From UBA2108 sp002713215 (lineage in GTDB: Bacteria; Bacteroidota; Bacteroidia; Flavobacteriales_G; Salibacteraceae), in the NCBI GenBank assembly GCA_937891015.1, contig CALAPY010000051.1:1-19355 (forward strand): 19,355 nucleotides of DNA. Reading direction: 5' to 3'. Under the pieces are notes generated by a model. That model was not told the DNA's origin, made no database searches, and saw only the letters and a list, made by a program, of their open reading frames with translations. Both the position numbers and the translations under genes were made by a program. Below are positions 1 to 7,866 of the stretch, piece after piece. The first letter of the stretch is position 1. Every line of letters begins with the position of its first letter.

Positions 1-1763
1 TTCACACAACCCGAATCTCCGGTTACGGTTACCCCAAAACGAGTTGGGAATTTAATGTTGGAAAAGCTTGGATTTTTAGTCGTGTCCGGGTCTGTCAATA
101 AAGAACTATTGTCCCATTTAAATTTATATCCCATGGTAGTTCTGGAAGGAGATACGTCTAATTTTCCTTCACCGGGGTTGCATAAGAAAAAATCAGGAAC
201 CGTAGTCAAGCTGAAACTGTCTACCGGGTTTATAAAGATTGTATCTAACTTTCTACAGTTAAGAGCAAGCATACATCCTACTTTAAGGTCAGATTTCACC
301 TCCAGAATAGTAGGATTAATCGGAATAAAGATTCCTGTTTTATTAGTATCGTCAATGGTTGTATCAGGGAACCAGTTAACACCAACAACCAAAGGATCTC
401 CGGAAATACTTCTCCAATCATACAATCGACCTCCATAGGCACTCATATCTACACTATCCCCAATACACACAACCCTATCGGGGCCTGCACTGGTGGCGTT
501 TAAAACTGAAATTTCAAACAATGAAAACCCATTACCAGGGTAGTCGCATTTATTGTCATCGAAAGAGATAAAAAATGTTTTGATTGGGTTTAGGCCAATA
601 ACAGCCGTCCATTCAAACTTAACCACTGCCTTGTTTCTGGTCAAACTGGTAATGTTCATGGTCGCTCCCGGAAGGCCTTCGTTAATATTCGATTCGAATA
701 TTAAAGTATCGGTAATGTCAGCATCATAGATCGTATCTTCCCAGGAGAATTTTTCTCCCTGACAAACCTCCATTTTAAAACGTCCTGTTTTTGTTGCATT
801 ACCAACGATGTTGGAGATTCCAGAAATATCCCGGGGTACTTTGTTAGAACAAGCACTAATGTCAAATTGTATTTCTCTTCGAGTTTGTCCTTTCAATTTG
901 CCTGTACATCGTTCATACTCTTTTACCCAAAAAGCAACGGCATATCGCCCAATGGACCCCGTATGCTTAAACGAAATTAATCCGGTAGAAGAATCCAACC
1001 TCAGGTTTGTTATAGGACGGGTACAAGTAAACCCGTTTATACCAACAGCAGGCCGTCCAGCATTATCGGGGCAAGTAAGTTCAAAACGCAAACTATCACC
1101 GTTGGGGTCGGTAGTGCCAATTCCATAGAAAACATCTTGTCCTAAACAGGCCGAGGGCATGGGTTTCACCTCATCCGCAAAATTGGGAGCACTGTTTTTG
1201 GGGAAGTTCAGTGTATTAAAAATGGTTTTTAATTCAATGGTGCTGTTAGCATTGAAATTTTGAAGCCTGTTCCGGGCAAAGAACCGCCTGTCGTGGTGAT
1301 TAACAGTCCAGGAATTGCATCCGTTTAGTTCGATTACCCCTTCGTAGATGGCCTCTTCGTAACCATTGACGTAACCTCCAGTTGGCCTGGGAACTATGGT
1401 TCTTCCCTTACACCAGGAATCTTTTTGCCGGCAAATATCCGACACATCCCGTTTTTTGTTATTGGCTTGCCTTTCACCAGGTTTGGGCATGTAACTTATT
1501 AGGTTTAATGTTTGCGTAATTGGTGTTCCTCCTGTACTACAGGTGGCTGTAATTGTCGTAGTATTATAATTGTGGTTTGCATTTGTTCGTTCACAGCGAA
1601 CCATAATGCCAACCCTAATTTTATACCTGTTGAAACCAGGCCGACTGGCAGGGCCTAAATATTCATATTTTATACTTCCACCCGCATAGTGGGATGCACC
1701 TGCTTCAAAGAAAAAGCCAAGAGCTAAAAAAAGACCTAAAAATAACTTGAGTGATGATTTCAT
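1..1763 (-). CDS. Large secreted Ig-like surface protein, 3' end outside window (partial)
   Basis: The reverse strand is open from an ATG at 1763-1761 to the left edge (587 codons), so the C-terminus is missing. A signal peptide (about residues 1-23, ending near EAGA) is followed by SHYAGGSIKYEYLG and an 'RC' motif. This start is typical of a Bacteroidota cell-surface family whose full members usually carry Ig/PKD-like domains and a C-terminal T9SS type B (gliding-motility-associated) sorting domain. Cysteines are frequent. Around residue 430 a second domain opens with CIGDSVDMSAYGG followed by YDW, the usual start of an Ig/PKD-like module, and another begins near residue 540 (FLCNPGEGKLDVSP). 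The protein is probably exported to the cell surface; ligand unknown. The sorting domain itself cannot be seen. Codon use is uninterrupted, with no frameshift. Confidence 0.88.
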   Translation of the reverse strand, partial: MKSSLKLFLGLFLALGFFFEAGASHYAGGSIKYEYLGPASRPGFNRYKIRVGIMVRCERTNANHNYNTTTITATCSTGGTPITQTLNLISYMPKPGERQANNKKRDVSDICRQKDSWCKGRTIVPRPTGGYVNGYEEAIYEGVIELNGCNSWTVNHHDRRFFARNRLQNFNANSTIELKTIFNTLNFPKNSAPNFADEVKPMPSACLGQDVFYGIGTTDPNGDSLRFELTCPDNAGRPAVGINGFTCTRPITNLRLDSSTGLISFKHTGSIGRYAVAFWVKEYERCTGKLKGQTRREIQFDISACSNKVPRDISGISNIVGNATKTGRFKMEVCQGEKFSWEDTIYDADITDTLIFESNINEGLPGATMNITSLTRNKAVVKFEWTAVIGLNPIKTFFISFDDNKCDYPGNGFSLFEISVLNATSAGPDRVVCIGDSVDMSAYGGRLYDWRSISGDPLVVGVNWFPDTTIDDTNKTGIFIPINPTILEVKSDLKVGCMLALNCRKLDTIFINPVDSFSLTTVPDFFLCNPGEGKLDVSPSRTTMGYKFKWDNSSLLTDPDTTKNPSFSNIKFPTRFGVTVTGDSGCV

Positions 1764-1899
1764 TGTATTTGTTTTTATGGATAAATAACCTTCCCTAAAA
1801 AGACGGGGAGAAAAAAGAAAGGGTTGCTTCGTGAAGACCCAATTTTAAATAATACAGACATTGAAGCCTTTATAAACACCTTTATGTCAGTGATTTGTA

Positions 1900-1927
1900 T
1901 TGATGTTATTTTATGGGTTTAGCTTTC
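1900..1927 (+). promoter_or_regulatory. Possible Bacteroidota promoter for the PstS-porin gene
   Basis: TTG at 1900-1902, a 17-base spacer, then TAGCTTTC at 1920-1927. This is one mismatch from the TAnnTTTG -7 box of Bacteroidota sigma factors. It lies 86 bases before the GTG start at 2013, within the 249-base divergent intergenic region. Weak, based on pattern matching only. Confidence 0.25.
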
Positions 1928-2012
1928 CGGTTCACAGAAATTAGAATAAGATTTGGTCATAATACTGATTAATGTCATAAGTCAAAATCCTTAATTAAGA
2001 GATTTTTGGCTT

Positions 2013-4850
2013 GTGAAATTTCCCCTTTTGACATTCCTGGTTTTGATGGTTAGTTGGTCTTCATTTGGACAATCTCAACTGCCCATTCAATATTCAGGAT
2101 CAAGTACGATTGGAAGATGCCTTATGGGCATAAGTAATGATTACGATAAGGCATCGATTAGCTTCAATACTTCAACGGAAAGCAATGGAGGTTTAGAAGA
2201 TTTATTAGCCGGGAAATGTGATGTAGCTGGCTTTGCCGGTCAACTTCCTTCTAAAATCAAGGATAAGGATATTTCGTACAAAAAAATAGGCAGGGATGCT
2301 ATTGGAGTAATTGTTCATGATAAGAGCCCGGTTAAAGACTTGAGTTCGGAACAGCTTCGGTTGATTTTTACAGGTAAAATAAGTAATTGGAGTGAGGTTG
2401 GAGGGCCGGACCATTCAATAGAAGTATACATTATGGATGAATCTTCGGCCACCCATTTTGTATTCAGGAGGGAGTTGTTGAGAAATGAGACTTATGCATT
2501 TCAGGAGGTGGTTTCGCCTGACTCTGTAATGGTATCTAAAATCTCAAATAATCCCTATTCGATTGGACAGGTTAGCCTCAGTTTTTTACATCCTTTCGAT
2601 GGAGTCAGACCCGTTCAGGTCGATGCTCAGCTTCCGTCTGTGTTTAACATGGATTATCCCATTGGAAGAGACTTATTATTGCTTTATTGGACAAAGAATG
2701 CTGGCGCATCAAACTATGTAAAATGGATTTCTGAAAATCAGTCGGAAAACCTTATTCAGTGTGGGTTTCAGGTTAAACTATCAGGTGGGTTAGACTCGCT
2801 AAAATACATTGGTTCTTCAACCATTGGCCAATACATGGAGGAGGCAGCAAATCATTATCCGCTTTTTAAGTATGGAATTAATACGTTGCCTGAAAGTGAG
2901 GGTGGAGAGGAGGCAATATTGGCCAACAAATGCGATGTTGCCGGAGTAGCCCGAACACCATCAGAAATGGTTCTTAACCGTGGATTAAGATCGACATATA
3001 TTGGGGCAGACGCCATTGCCGTAATTGCCAATACTCCCGAAATAAAAAGCCTAAGTACCGAAGAATTGCAAAAAATCTATACCGGTGCGATTACCAACTG
3101 GAAAGATTTAGGTAGGACAGAGGGTGCCATTAATTGCTTTCGGGTATCACCAAATTCGGCTACCTATCATTTGTTTAAGAAAAATGTTCTGGGGGGCGAA
3201 CCCTATGGAAATAATACGAGGGAAATAGCAGATAATGAGCTGGTTGGAAAAGTTAAATCTACATCCGGTTCCATTGGATTTGTTACTCGTTCCTTTTTGG
3301 ATAGGGAATCGGAACTGGTAGTAAATGTTGATGGGTTTAATCCATGGAACGACGAACTCAATTACCCACTAAAACGACCCTTATTTTTAATTTGGAATGA
3401 GAACAACAACCGAGCAATTCAATTTATTAATTGGGTATTGAGTCCTGAAGGCCAGGAGCTTGCAACGGATTTGTATACTGGATCAAAAGCGCAATTCGAA
3501 ATTAGTAAGGAGGGAAAGACCGGAGTGCTAAAGGTATATACCGACGTAAAACCAACCACTGACGCCCAGGTTCTTTATTATCCGCATACGGGTTACGAAA
3601 TAAGGTCTATGAATGGAAAGTTGATCCGCTACATTTCAAATAATCGTGGAATTAATGATGAATTGCCGGAGACCGTCTACTTAAATGAAGGAAAGTACAT
3701 TATTGTTCCTGAAACTCAGATGAAGGAGGAGTTTGTGATCGAAATTGTTGCTGGTAAAACAACGGTGCTTCATACTCGTGAAAAACCAAAGGAAGAGGTA
3801 AAAAAATACGAAGAAAAAATCCGTTCCAAGTATATCCAGTTGTACGGAGACATGAGGCTTAGGGTCAATTACGATGATAACAATGGTACTGAGCGACTAA
3901 GAGGGCGCTATCGGTTTAGAATTGGGACCAATATTCAATTGACAAAAGACCTGATAATTGGTGCGCGATTGGTTTCAACTGATAATTTAAAAAATTACAA
4001 ATCGACCCATGTGGATATCTCCAGCTTTGGACAGCTGGGAGTTGGTTTGGATCGTTTGTTTATTCATTATAACCCCCAAAAACAAAATTGGTTTCACCTC
4101 TGGGTAGGAAAATATGCTTTGCCCTATCATTCCTATGAATTTTACCCGGAAAACGTTTGGGACGAGGACATTCAGCCAGAAGGAATTAGTATGGCCATTA
4201 AAAAGAATTTCGAAAACTCTTCGAACTTTAGTTTTACAGGTGGATATTACTTTTTCGGTGCTTTAACCAATTCAAGTAATCCGCCTTCAATGCTTAGCAA
4301 TGAATTGTATTATAGCAATAGGCTTAAGGACAATTTGTCCATTAGCTTCTTCAACAAGTTCTTTGGATATATAGACGTTAAAGGGTTGAATACGCAAAAT
4401 GAATATTTTGTGCCTAATGGAGGAAACCAAACTACCAGTGACAGTTCTTCTACCTATTATCAAAATGATTTTAGTATTAACTCAACTGCTGTTCAATTCA
4501 AACTATTTAAGGGCAATTGGCCATTGCTATTAAAAGGGGAGTACATACAGAATCTATCAGCCAGTAATTACAATCAGGGATACACGGTTGGTGTTGGTTT
4601 CGGACAATTGGGGAGAAGAAATGGATTACAGGCCTATGTTCAGTATCAAGAAATTCAGCAGGAATCGGTGTTTACCCCATTTACCCAGGATGATTTCCTC
4701 GAACAAACCCAATTCTCCGGGGTGGTAGCTGGTTTGTCGTGGTCGCTAAACCGAAAAATGAGGTTACATGGTTGGGTGTTAACTTCAACACACGAAACAA
4801 CTCAAATTTCCAAGAATCGTTTTCGAATTGATTTGGACATTAAGTTTTAG
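2013..4850 (+). CDS. Tandem PstS-like binding domains fused to an outer-membrane porin-like barrel
   Basis: 945 residues from a GTG start; no ATG fits ahead of the signal peptide (residues 1-20, ending SSFGQ). Residues about 25-255 and 265-485 are two PstS-like periplasmic binding domains. Each opens with GSSTIG and contains a 'CDVAG' strand, a TGxIxNW motif and a SAT loop matching the phosphate-binding SGT of PstS. By eye, domain 1 has Met141 where PstS has its binding Arg; domain 2 keeps an Arg (R377) one position earlier, so ligand preference may differ. Residues about 505-590 look like a PEGA-type beta linker. Residues about 607-945 alternate short amphipathic strands, starting YGDMRLRVNY and ending in Phe (IDLDIKF), as in outer-membrane beta-barrels. 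The likely role is an outer-membrane channel with its own periplasmic oxyanion-binding domains. No Pst ABC genes are nearby. The domain calls are firm to moderate; the function is inference. Confidence 0.85.
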   Translation: MKFPLLTFLVLMVSWSSFGQSQLPIQYSGSSTIGRCLMGISNDYDKASISFNTSTESNGGLEDLLAGKCDVAGFAGQLPSKIKDKDISYKKIGRDAIGVIVHDKSPVKDLSSEQLRLIFTGKISNWSEVGGPDHSIEVYIMDESSATHFVFRRELLRNETYAFQEVVSPDSVMVSKISNNPYSIGQVSLSFLHPFDGVRPVQVDAQLPSVFNMDYPIGRDLLLLYWTKNAGASNYVKWISENQSENLIQCGFQVKLSGGLDSLKYIGSSTIGQYMEEAANHYPLFKYGINTLPESEGGEEAILANKCDVAGVARTPSEMVLNRGLRSTYIGADAIAVIANTPEIKSLSTEELQKIYTGAITNWKDLGRTEGAINCFRVSPNSATYHLFKKNVLGGEPYGNNTREIADNELVGKVKSTSGSIGFVTRSFLDRESELVVNVDGFNPWNDELNYPLKRPLFLIWNENNNRAIQFINWVLSPEGQELATDLYTGSKAQFEISKEGKTGVLKVYTDVKPTTDAQVLYYPHTGYEIRSMNGKLIRYISNNRGINDELPETVYLNEGKYIIVPETQMKEEFVIEIVAGKTTVLHTREKPKEEVKKYEEKIRSKYIQLYGDMRLRVNYDDNNGTERLRGRYRFRIGTNIQLTKDLIIGARLVSTDNLKNYKSTHVDISSFGQLGVGLDRLFIHYNPQKQNWFHLWVGKYALPYHSYEFYPENVWDEDIQPEGISMAIKKNFENSSNFSFTGGYYFFGALTNSSNPPSMLSNELYYSNRLKDNLSISFFNKFFGYIDVKGLNTQNEYFVPNGGNQTTSDSSSTYYQNDFSINSTAVQFKLFKGNWPLLLKGEYIQNLSASNYNQGYTVGVGFGQLGRRNGLQAYVQYQEIQQESVFTPFTQDDFLEQTQFSGVVAGLSWSLNRKMRLHGWVLTSTHETTQISKNRFRIDLDIKF

Positions 4851-4919
4851 TGCGCCAAAGTTTTGCTTGTGATTCAACTGGCAAATAAGATTACAGTCGG
4901 ATTTCAATAGTTGCTTGGT

Positions 4920-4927
4920 TATATTTG
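4920..4927 (+). promoter_or_regulatory. Exact TAnnTTTG -7 box match
   Basis: TATATTTG fits the Bacteroidota -7 consensus exactly and lies 20 bases before a possible small gene at 4948. No TTG stands at the usual -33 distance, so support is limited. Confidence 0.3.
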
Positions 4928-4947
4928 AGATTTGGAATTAACCCGTA

Positions 4948-5082
4948 ATGAAAATGAATTATTGGAGCATTGCTGTAAAAATTGGTATCGCATTCTTATT
5001 AAAAACAGTGGAGGGAATTTACGAACGAATATTAATCAAAAAAGCATTGAATTCTTCAATTGAAAGTTTACACACCACCTAA
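4948..5082 (+). CDS. Possible 44-residue small protein
   Basis: ATG to TAA, 44 codons, in the 306-base gap between the PstS-porin and glycosyltransferase genes; the rest of that gap shows nothing else clear. The product starts MKMNYWSIAVKIGIAFLLK. It has a short hydrophobic or amphipathic N-terminal helix followed by a basic helix (YERILIKKAL). An exact TAnnTTTG box lies 20 bases upstream. I recognise no family. A chance ORF of this length is quite possible. Confidence 0.3.
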   Translation: MKMNYWSIAVKIGIAFLLKTVEGIYERILIKKALNSSIESLHTT

Positions 5083-5156
5083 TTACAAAAGGTTATAGTG
5101 ATATACTTGCATCGAAATTGTAGGTATTAATCCAATTATCAGAATTAAACTAAATC

Positions 5157-7016
5157 ATGGCTGACATACGTAAATACTTGGTAAGCAACGGAGCAATAAT
5201 TCTAGTTCTTTTTGTTGCTTTCGTTTTGCGATATTGGAATTTAAATTATCAAAGCCTGTGGTTAGATGAAGTTCATACAATGATAGAGTCTGACCCGGAT
5301 ACTACCTGGGAATATCTCTACGCGTATCTGAAAACGATCGATGTACACCCACCTCTGCATTACCTAATGCAAAAAGTAGTCTTTATCGTATTTGGTCATA
5401 CTGCATATGTGGCAAGGCTTTTTTCCGTAGTGGCTGGAACACTGGGAGTTGCTGCAATTTATTTTTTGGGTAAGGAAATACTGAACAAAAAATTAGGGAT
5501 TATAGTAGCTGTAATAACCGCAGTGAATTACTATGCACTGTATTATTCACAGGAAGCAAGGAACTACATATTCCTTTTTTTATTTGCAACGTTATCATTT
5601 CTGTACCTGCTTAGGCTAATAAAACGTCCAACAAGAAAGAACAGCTTGTTGTATGCTTTTCTTACTCTTTGCCTCTTATATACTCATTATTATAGTTTGT
5701 TTTTAGTTGCAACACAGGCAATTCTTGCACTTGTTTTTATTGCAATAGAAAAGAAAGAAGAACGATTAAAACTGTTTCGCTTATTTCTTTTAAGTGGATT
5801 GATAATTGGCATAGGATACAGTTTTTGGTTGCCTGTATTGCTTGGTAAATCAGGTATTAATTCATTCTGGATCAGTAGTATTCCGGATTCTTTTATGTCT
5901 ACTTACCTCTTTACCTATTTTGGAAATTCCAATTTGCTAAAACCTATAATAGTTCTTTTGTTATTAATCTTCTTTTTTAACGTAGCAGCTCAAAGTGAAA
6001 CAAAACACAACATCAAGAAAAACCCTCTTATCCTTAGCTTTATAATTTTAGTTAGCTGGATATTTCTCTCTTATTTCATCCCTTATCTACGATCCCTCAT
6101 AACCGTTCCAATGCTATTTCCAAGGTATACGGTTGGTGTTTTACCTGCTATTCTTTTGATACTGGCTTATGGAATCTATTTATTTAAATCAGATTTGGTA
6201 AAGGTGATTGTTCTTGGCGTATTTGTTCTGCTTTCCCTTACCGATATTATTATCGTTAAAGAATATTACAGCAAGATAACCAAAACCCAATTTGATAAAA
6301 TGATGGGATTTGTCAACGATGAAAATCCCGATAATTATCCAATTATCAACGAACTAACTTCATGGCAGACCGGGTTTTACTTCAAAAGCATGAACATTAC
6401 TGCCGATACACTAATGGGCAAGAAAGAGGCCCTGGTTGATTCCATTTTATCTAAAACCAGCGAGAAATATGATTTAGATGGATTTTGGATTATACGTGCA
6501 CACGGCGATCAGGACCTCAGTGTAGAAAAGCGACAAAAACTGGAGAGTAATTTCACACGATTTAGGGAAGCGCATTTTTACGATGCACATGCCGAATTAT
6601 TTGTTTCTAAACACCTGCTTGGATCTGACTTTATTTCTATATCGTATGATGGGTTTCATGAAAATGAAGGCAGTATTATGGAAGATGAAAACCTAATTGC
6701 CATTTGGGGAGGTAGAATAAACTCAAAACCCATTGATTTTAAACCAGGAGATTATAAGGTAATTGTTTCTGCAAAAGGTACTTCTGCCGATGGAGAATAT
6801 GCACATCTTAAGATTAGTATAAACGACTCAATGATTGGGGAATATTACCTGACTGGAGACTTTGATGAAAAAGTGTTTAAGTACAAGGCAGGGTTAGATT
6901 CTATGATTGTGGTTTCGGTTGAACTGGACAATGATTATGCATCGGATAGTGGTGAGGATCGAAATGTTTATTTACGGAACATTGTGTTTAAGCGAATTGA
7001 AAAAGAAGGGTTGTAA
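5157..7016 (+). CDS. GT39-type membrane glycosyltransferase with C-terminal CBM36/60-like domain
   Basis: 619 residues, ATG start. The N-terminal part is a polytopic inner-membrane glycosyltransferase of the GT39/ArnT/PMT_2 type. After the first membrane helix comes the loop WLDEVH (D37-E38, the usual catalytic acidic pair), then HPPLHY at 64-69, QEARNY in a later loop, and about ten hydrophobic helices up to about residue 370. Such enzymes move a sugar from a polyprenyl-phosphate donor to lipid or protein on the periplasmic face. Residues about 380-490 form a soluble periplasmic domain. Residues about 505-615 resemble calcium-dependent xylan-binding modules (CBM36/60): a 'GDYKVIVSAKG' strand and, near residues 591-608, NDYASDSGEDRNVYL, matching the ND...GxDRNLY signature. 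Acceptor and donor are unknown. It stands alone with no glycan cluster around it. Confidence 0.85.
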   Translation: MADIRKYLVSNGAIILVLFVAFVLRYWNLNYQSLWLDEVHTMIESDPDTTWEYLYAYLKTIDVHPPLHYLMQKVVFIVFGHTAYVARLFSVVAGTLGVAAIYFLGKEILNKKLGIIVAVITAVNYYALYYSQEARNYIFLFLFATLSFLYLLRLIKRPTRKNSLLYAFLTLCLLYTHYYSLFLVATQAILALVFIAIEKKEERLKLFRLFLLSGLIIGIGYSFWLPVLLGKSGINSFWISSIPDSFMSTYLFTYFGNSNLLKPIIVLLLLIFFFNVAAQSETKHNIKKNPLILSFIILVSWIFLSYFIPYLRSLITVPMLFPRYTVGVLPAILLILAYGIYLFKSDLVKVIVLGVFVLLSLTDIIIVKEYYSKITKTQFDKMMGFVNDENPDNYPIINELTSWQTGFYFKSMNITADTLMGKKEALVDSILSKTSEKYDLDGFWIIRAHGDQDLSVEKRQKLESNFTRFREAHFYDAHAELFVSKHLLGSDFISISYDGFHENEGSIMEDENLIAIWGGRINSKPIDFKPGDYKVIVSAKGTSADGEYAHLKISINDSMIGEYYLTGDFDEKVFKYKAGLDSMIVVSVELDNDYASDSGEDRNVYLRNIVFKRIEKEGL

Positions 7017-7107
7017 TTATTAGCCTGTTGCAGTTCAGTCCTAGACATTTAAATTATTACCTTCGCATTTCACTATTCTTAACGGAATTTTTAAAAAAAT
7101 AACTTGA

Positions 7108-7554
7108 ATGGCGAAGTCGCAACAAACGTTTAATAAAAAAGAAAAAGAAAAAAAGAAGCTGAAAAAGCGTGAAGAAAAAGCACGTAAAAGACTAGAGCGA
7201 AAAGAAAACAATTCGAAAGGGGCTGGGCTTGACAGCATGATTGCCTATGTGGATGAATATGGTGCGCCAACAGATGAGGCTCCGGATCCTGCAAATCGAG
7301 TTGAAGTTGATGCTTCCACCATTGAGTTAGGCCATAAAAGAGCCACTGGAGATGCGCCATCGGTAAAAAAAGGAAAAGTCACCTTTTTTGATGATTCCAA
7401 AGGATATGGGTTTATCAAAGAGAGAAATACCGGTACAGATTACTTTGTTCATGTTAATGGATGCCTTCAGGAAATTGGAGAAGGAGATAACGTGACTTTT
7501 GACCTTGAACGAGGATTAAAAGGTATGAATGCCGTTAATGTCCGTAAGATTTAA
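7108..7554 (+). CDS. Cold-shock-domain protein with Lys-rich N-terminal extension
   Basis: 148 residues. Residues 1-35 are a highly charged, Lys/Glu/Arg-rich helix, probably nucleic-acid-binding and possibly coiled. An acidic, flexible linker (36-85) follows, then a cold-shock domain (86-148) with RNP1 (KGYGFI, 98-103) and RNP2 (YFVHV, 112-116). It binds single-stranded RNA or DNA and acts as an RNA chaperone in the cytoplasm. Classical CspA is about 70 residues, so this is the extended form common in Bacteroidota. The DEAD-family helicase two genes downstream fits a shared role in RNA unfolding, for example in the cold. ATG start; an upstream TACCTTCG (7058-7065) is one mismatch from the -7 box. 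Confidence 0.92.
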   Translation: MAKSQQTFNKKEKEKKKLKKREEKARKRLERKENNSKGAGLDSMIAYVDEYGAPTDEAPDPANRVEVDASTIELGHKRATGDAPSVKKGKVTFFDDSKGYGFIKERNTGTDYFVHVNGCLQEIGEGDNVTFDLERGLKGMNAVNVRKI

Positions 7555-7605
7555 TCTGCTATCAATACTATTTACCCCCAGCGCTTTTACAAATATGTAC
7601 TGGCA

Positions 7606-7806
7606 TTGAAATACATCGCACTACTACTAATAACACTTTTGTTTTTTTCATCTTGCGAAAGATGTTACGACTGTTCTTGCCCGCTTAATAATTCTGGAGG
7701 ATCATCAACCAATCGGGTAGATACGAGAACTTGTGACGAAGAAGAAAGGGAAGATTTGGAACAAAACCAGGATTGCTCGTGCGTTGATGATTATTATCGT
7801 ATATAG
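7606..7806 (+). CDS. Small Cys-rich lipoprotein
   Basis: 66 residues from a TTG start; no in-frame ATG exists upstream. The N-terminus is a lipoprotein signal peptide: two positively placed residues at most, a hydrophobic core, then FFSSC with the lipidated Cys at 17. The mature part is about 50 residues with seven cysteines (17, 20, 23, 25, 43, 57, 59), including two CSC motifs near the two ends, and a strongly acidic stretch (DEEEREDLE). It may bind metal or be disulfide-linked. Small lipoproteins with 'CxxCxC' just after the lipobox are common in Bacteroidota but have no known function. It lies between the cold-shock gene and the helicase gene. Confidence 0.65.
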   Translation: MKYIALLLITLLFFSSCERCYDCSCPLNNSGGSSTNRVDTRTCDEEEREDLEQNQDCSCVDDYYRI

Positions 7807-7836
7807 TAGCCTATGTACTGTTTAGTTGAATAGAAT

Positions 7837-7844
7837 TAGGTTTG
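7837..7844 (+). promoter_or_regulatory. Exact TAnnTTTG -7 box before the helicase gene
   Basis: TAGGTTTG matches the Bacteroidota -7 consensus and ends 22 bases before the GTG start at 7867, implying a short leader. There is no clear TTG at the -33 distance. It suggests the helicase can be transcribed independently of the cold-shock gene. Confidence 0.35.
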
Positions 7845-7866
7845 TAGCCAACAAAGAATTCTACTC

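Noticed and set aside
55..1128. Open frames on the + strand (55-438 and 808-1128)
   Set aside because: They lie inside a continuous minus-strand coding frame with a signal peptide and Ig-like motifs; I translated that frame without meeting a stop, so these are shadows.
4851..4890. Possible hairpin after the PstS-porin stop codon
   Set aside because: GCCA/TGGC pairing needs a bulge and has a long loop; too weak to call.
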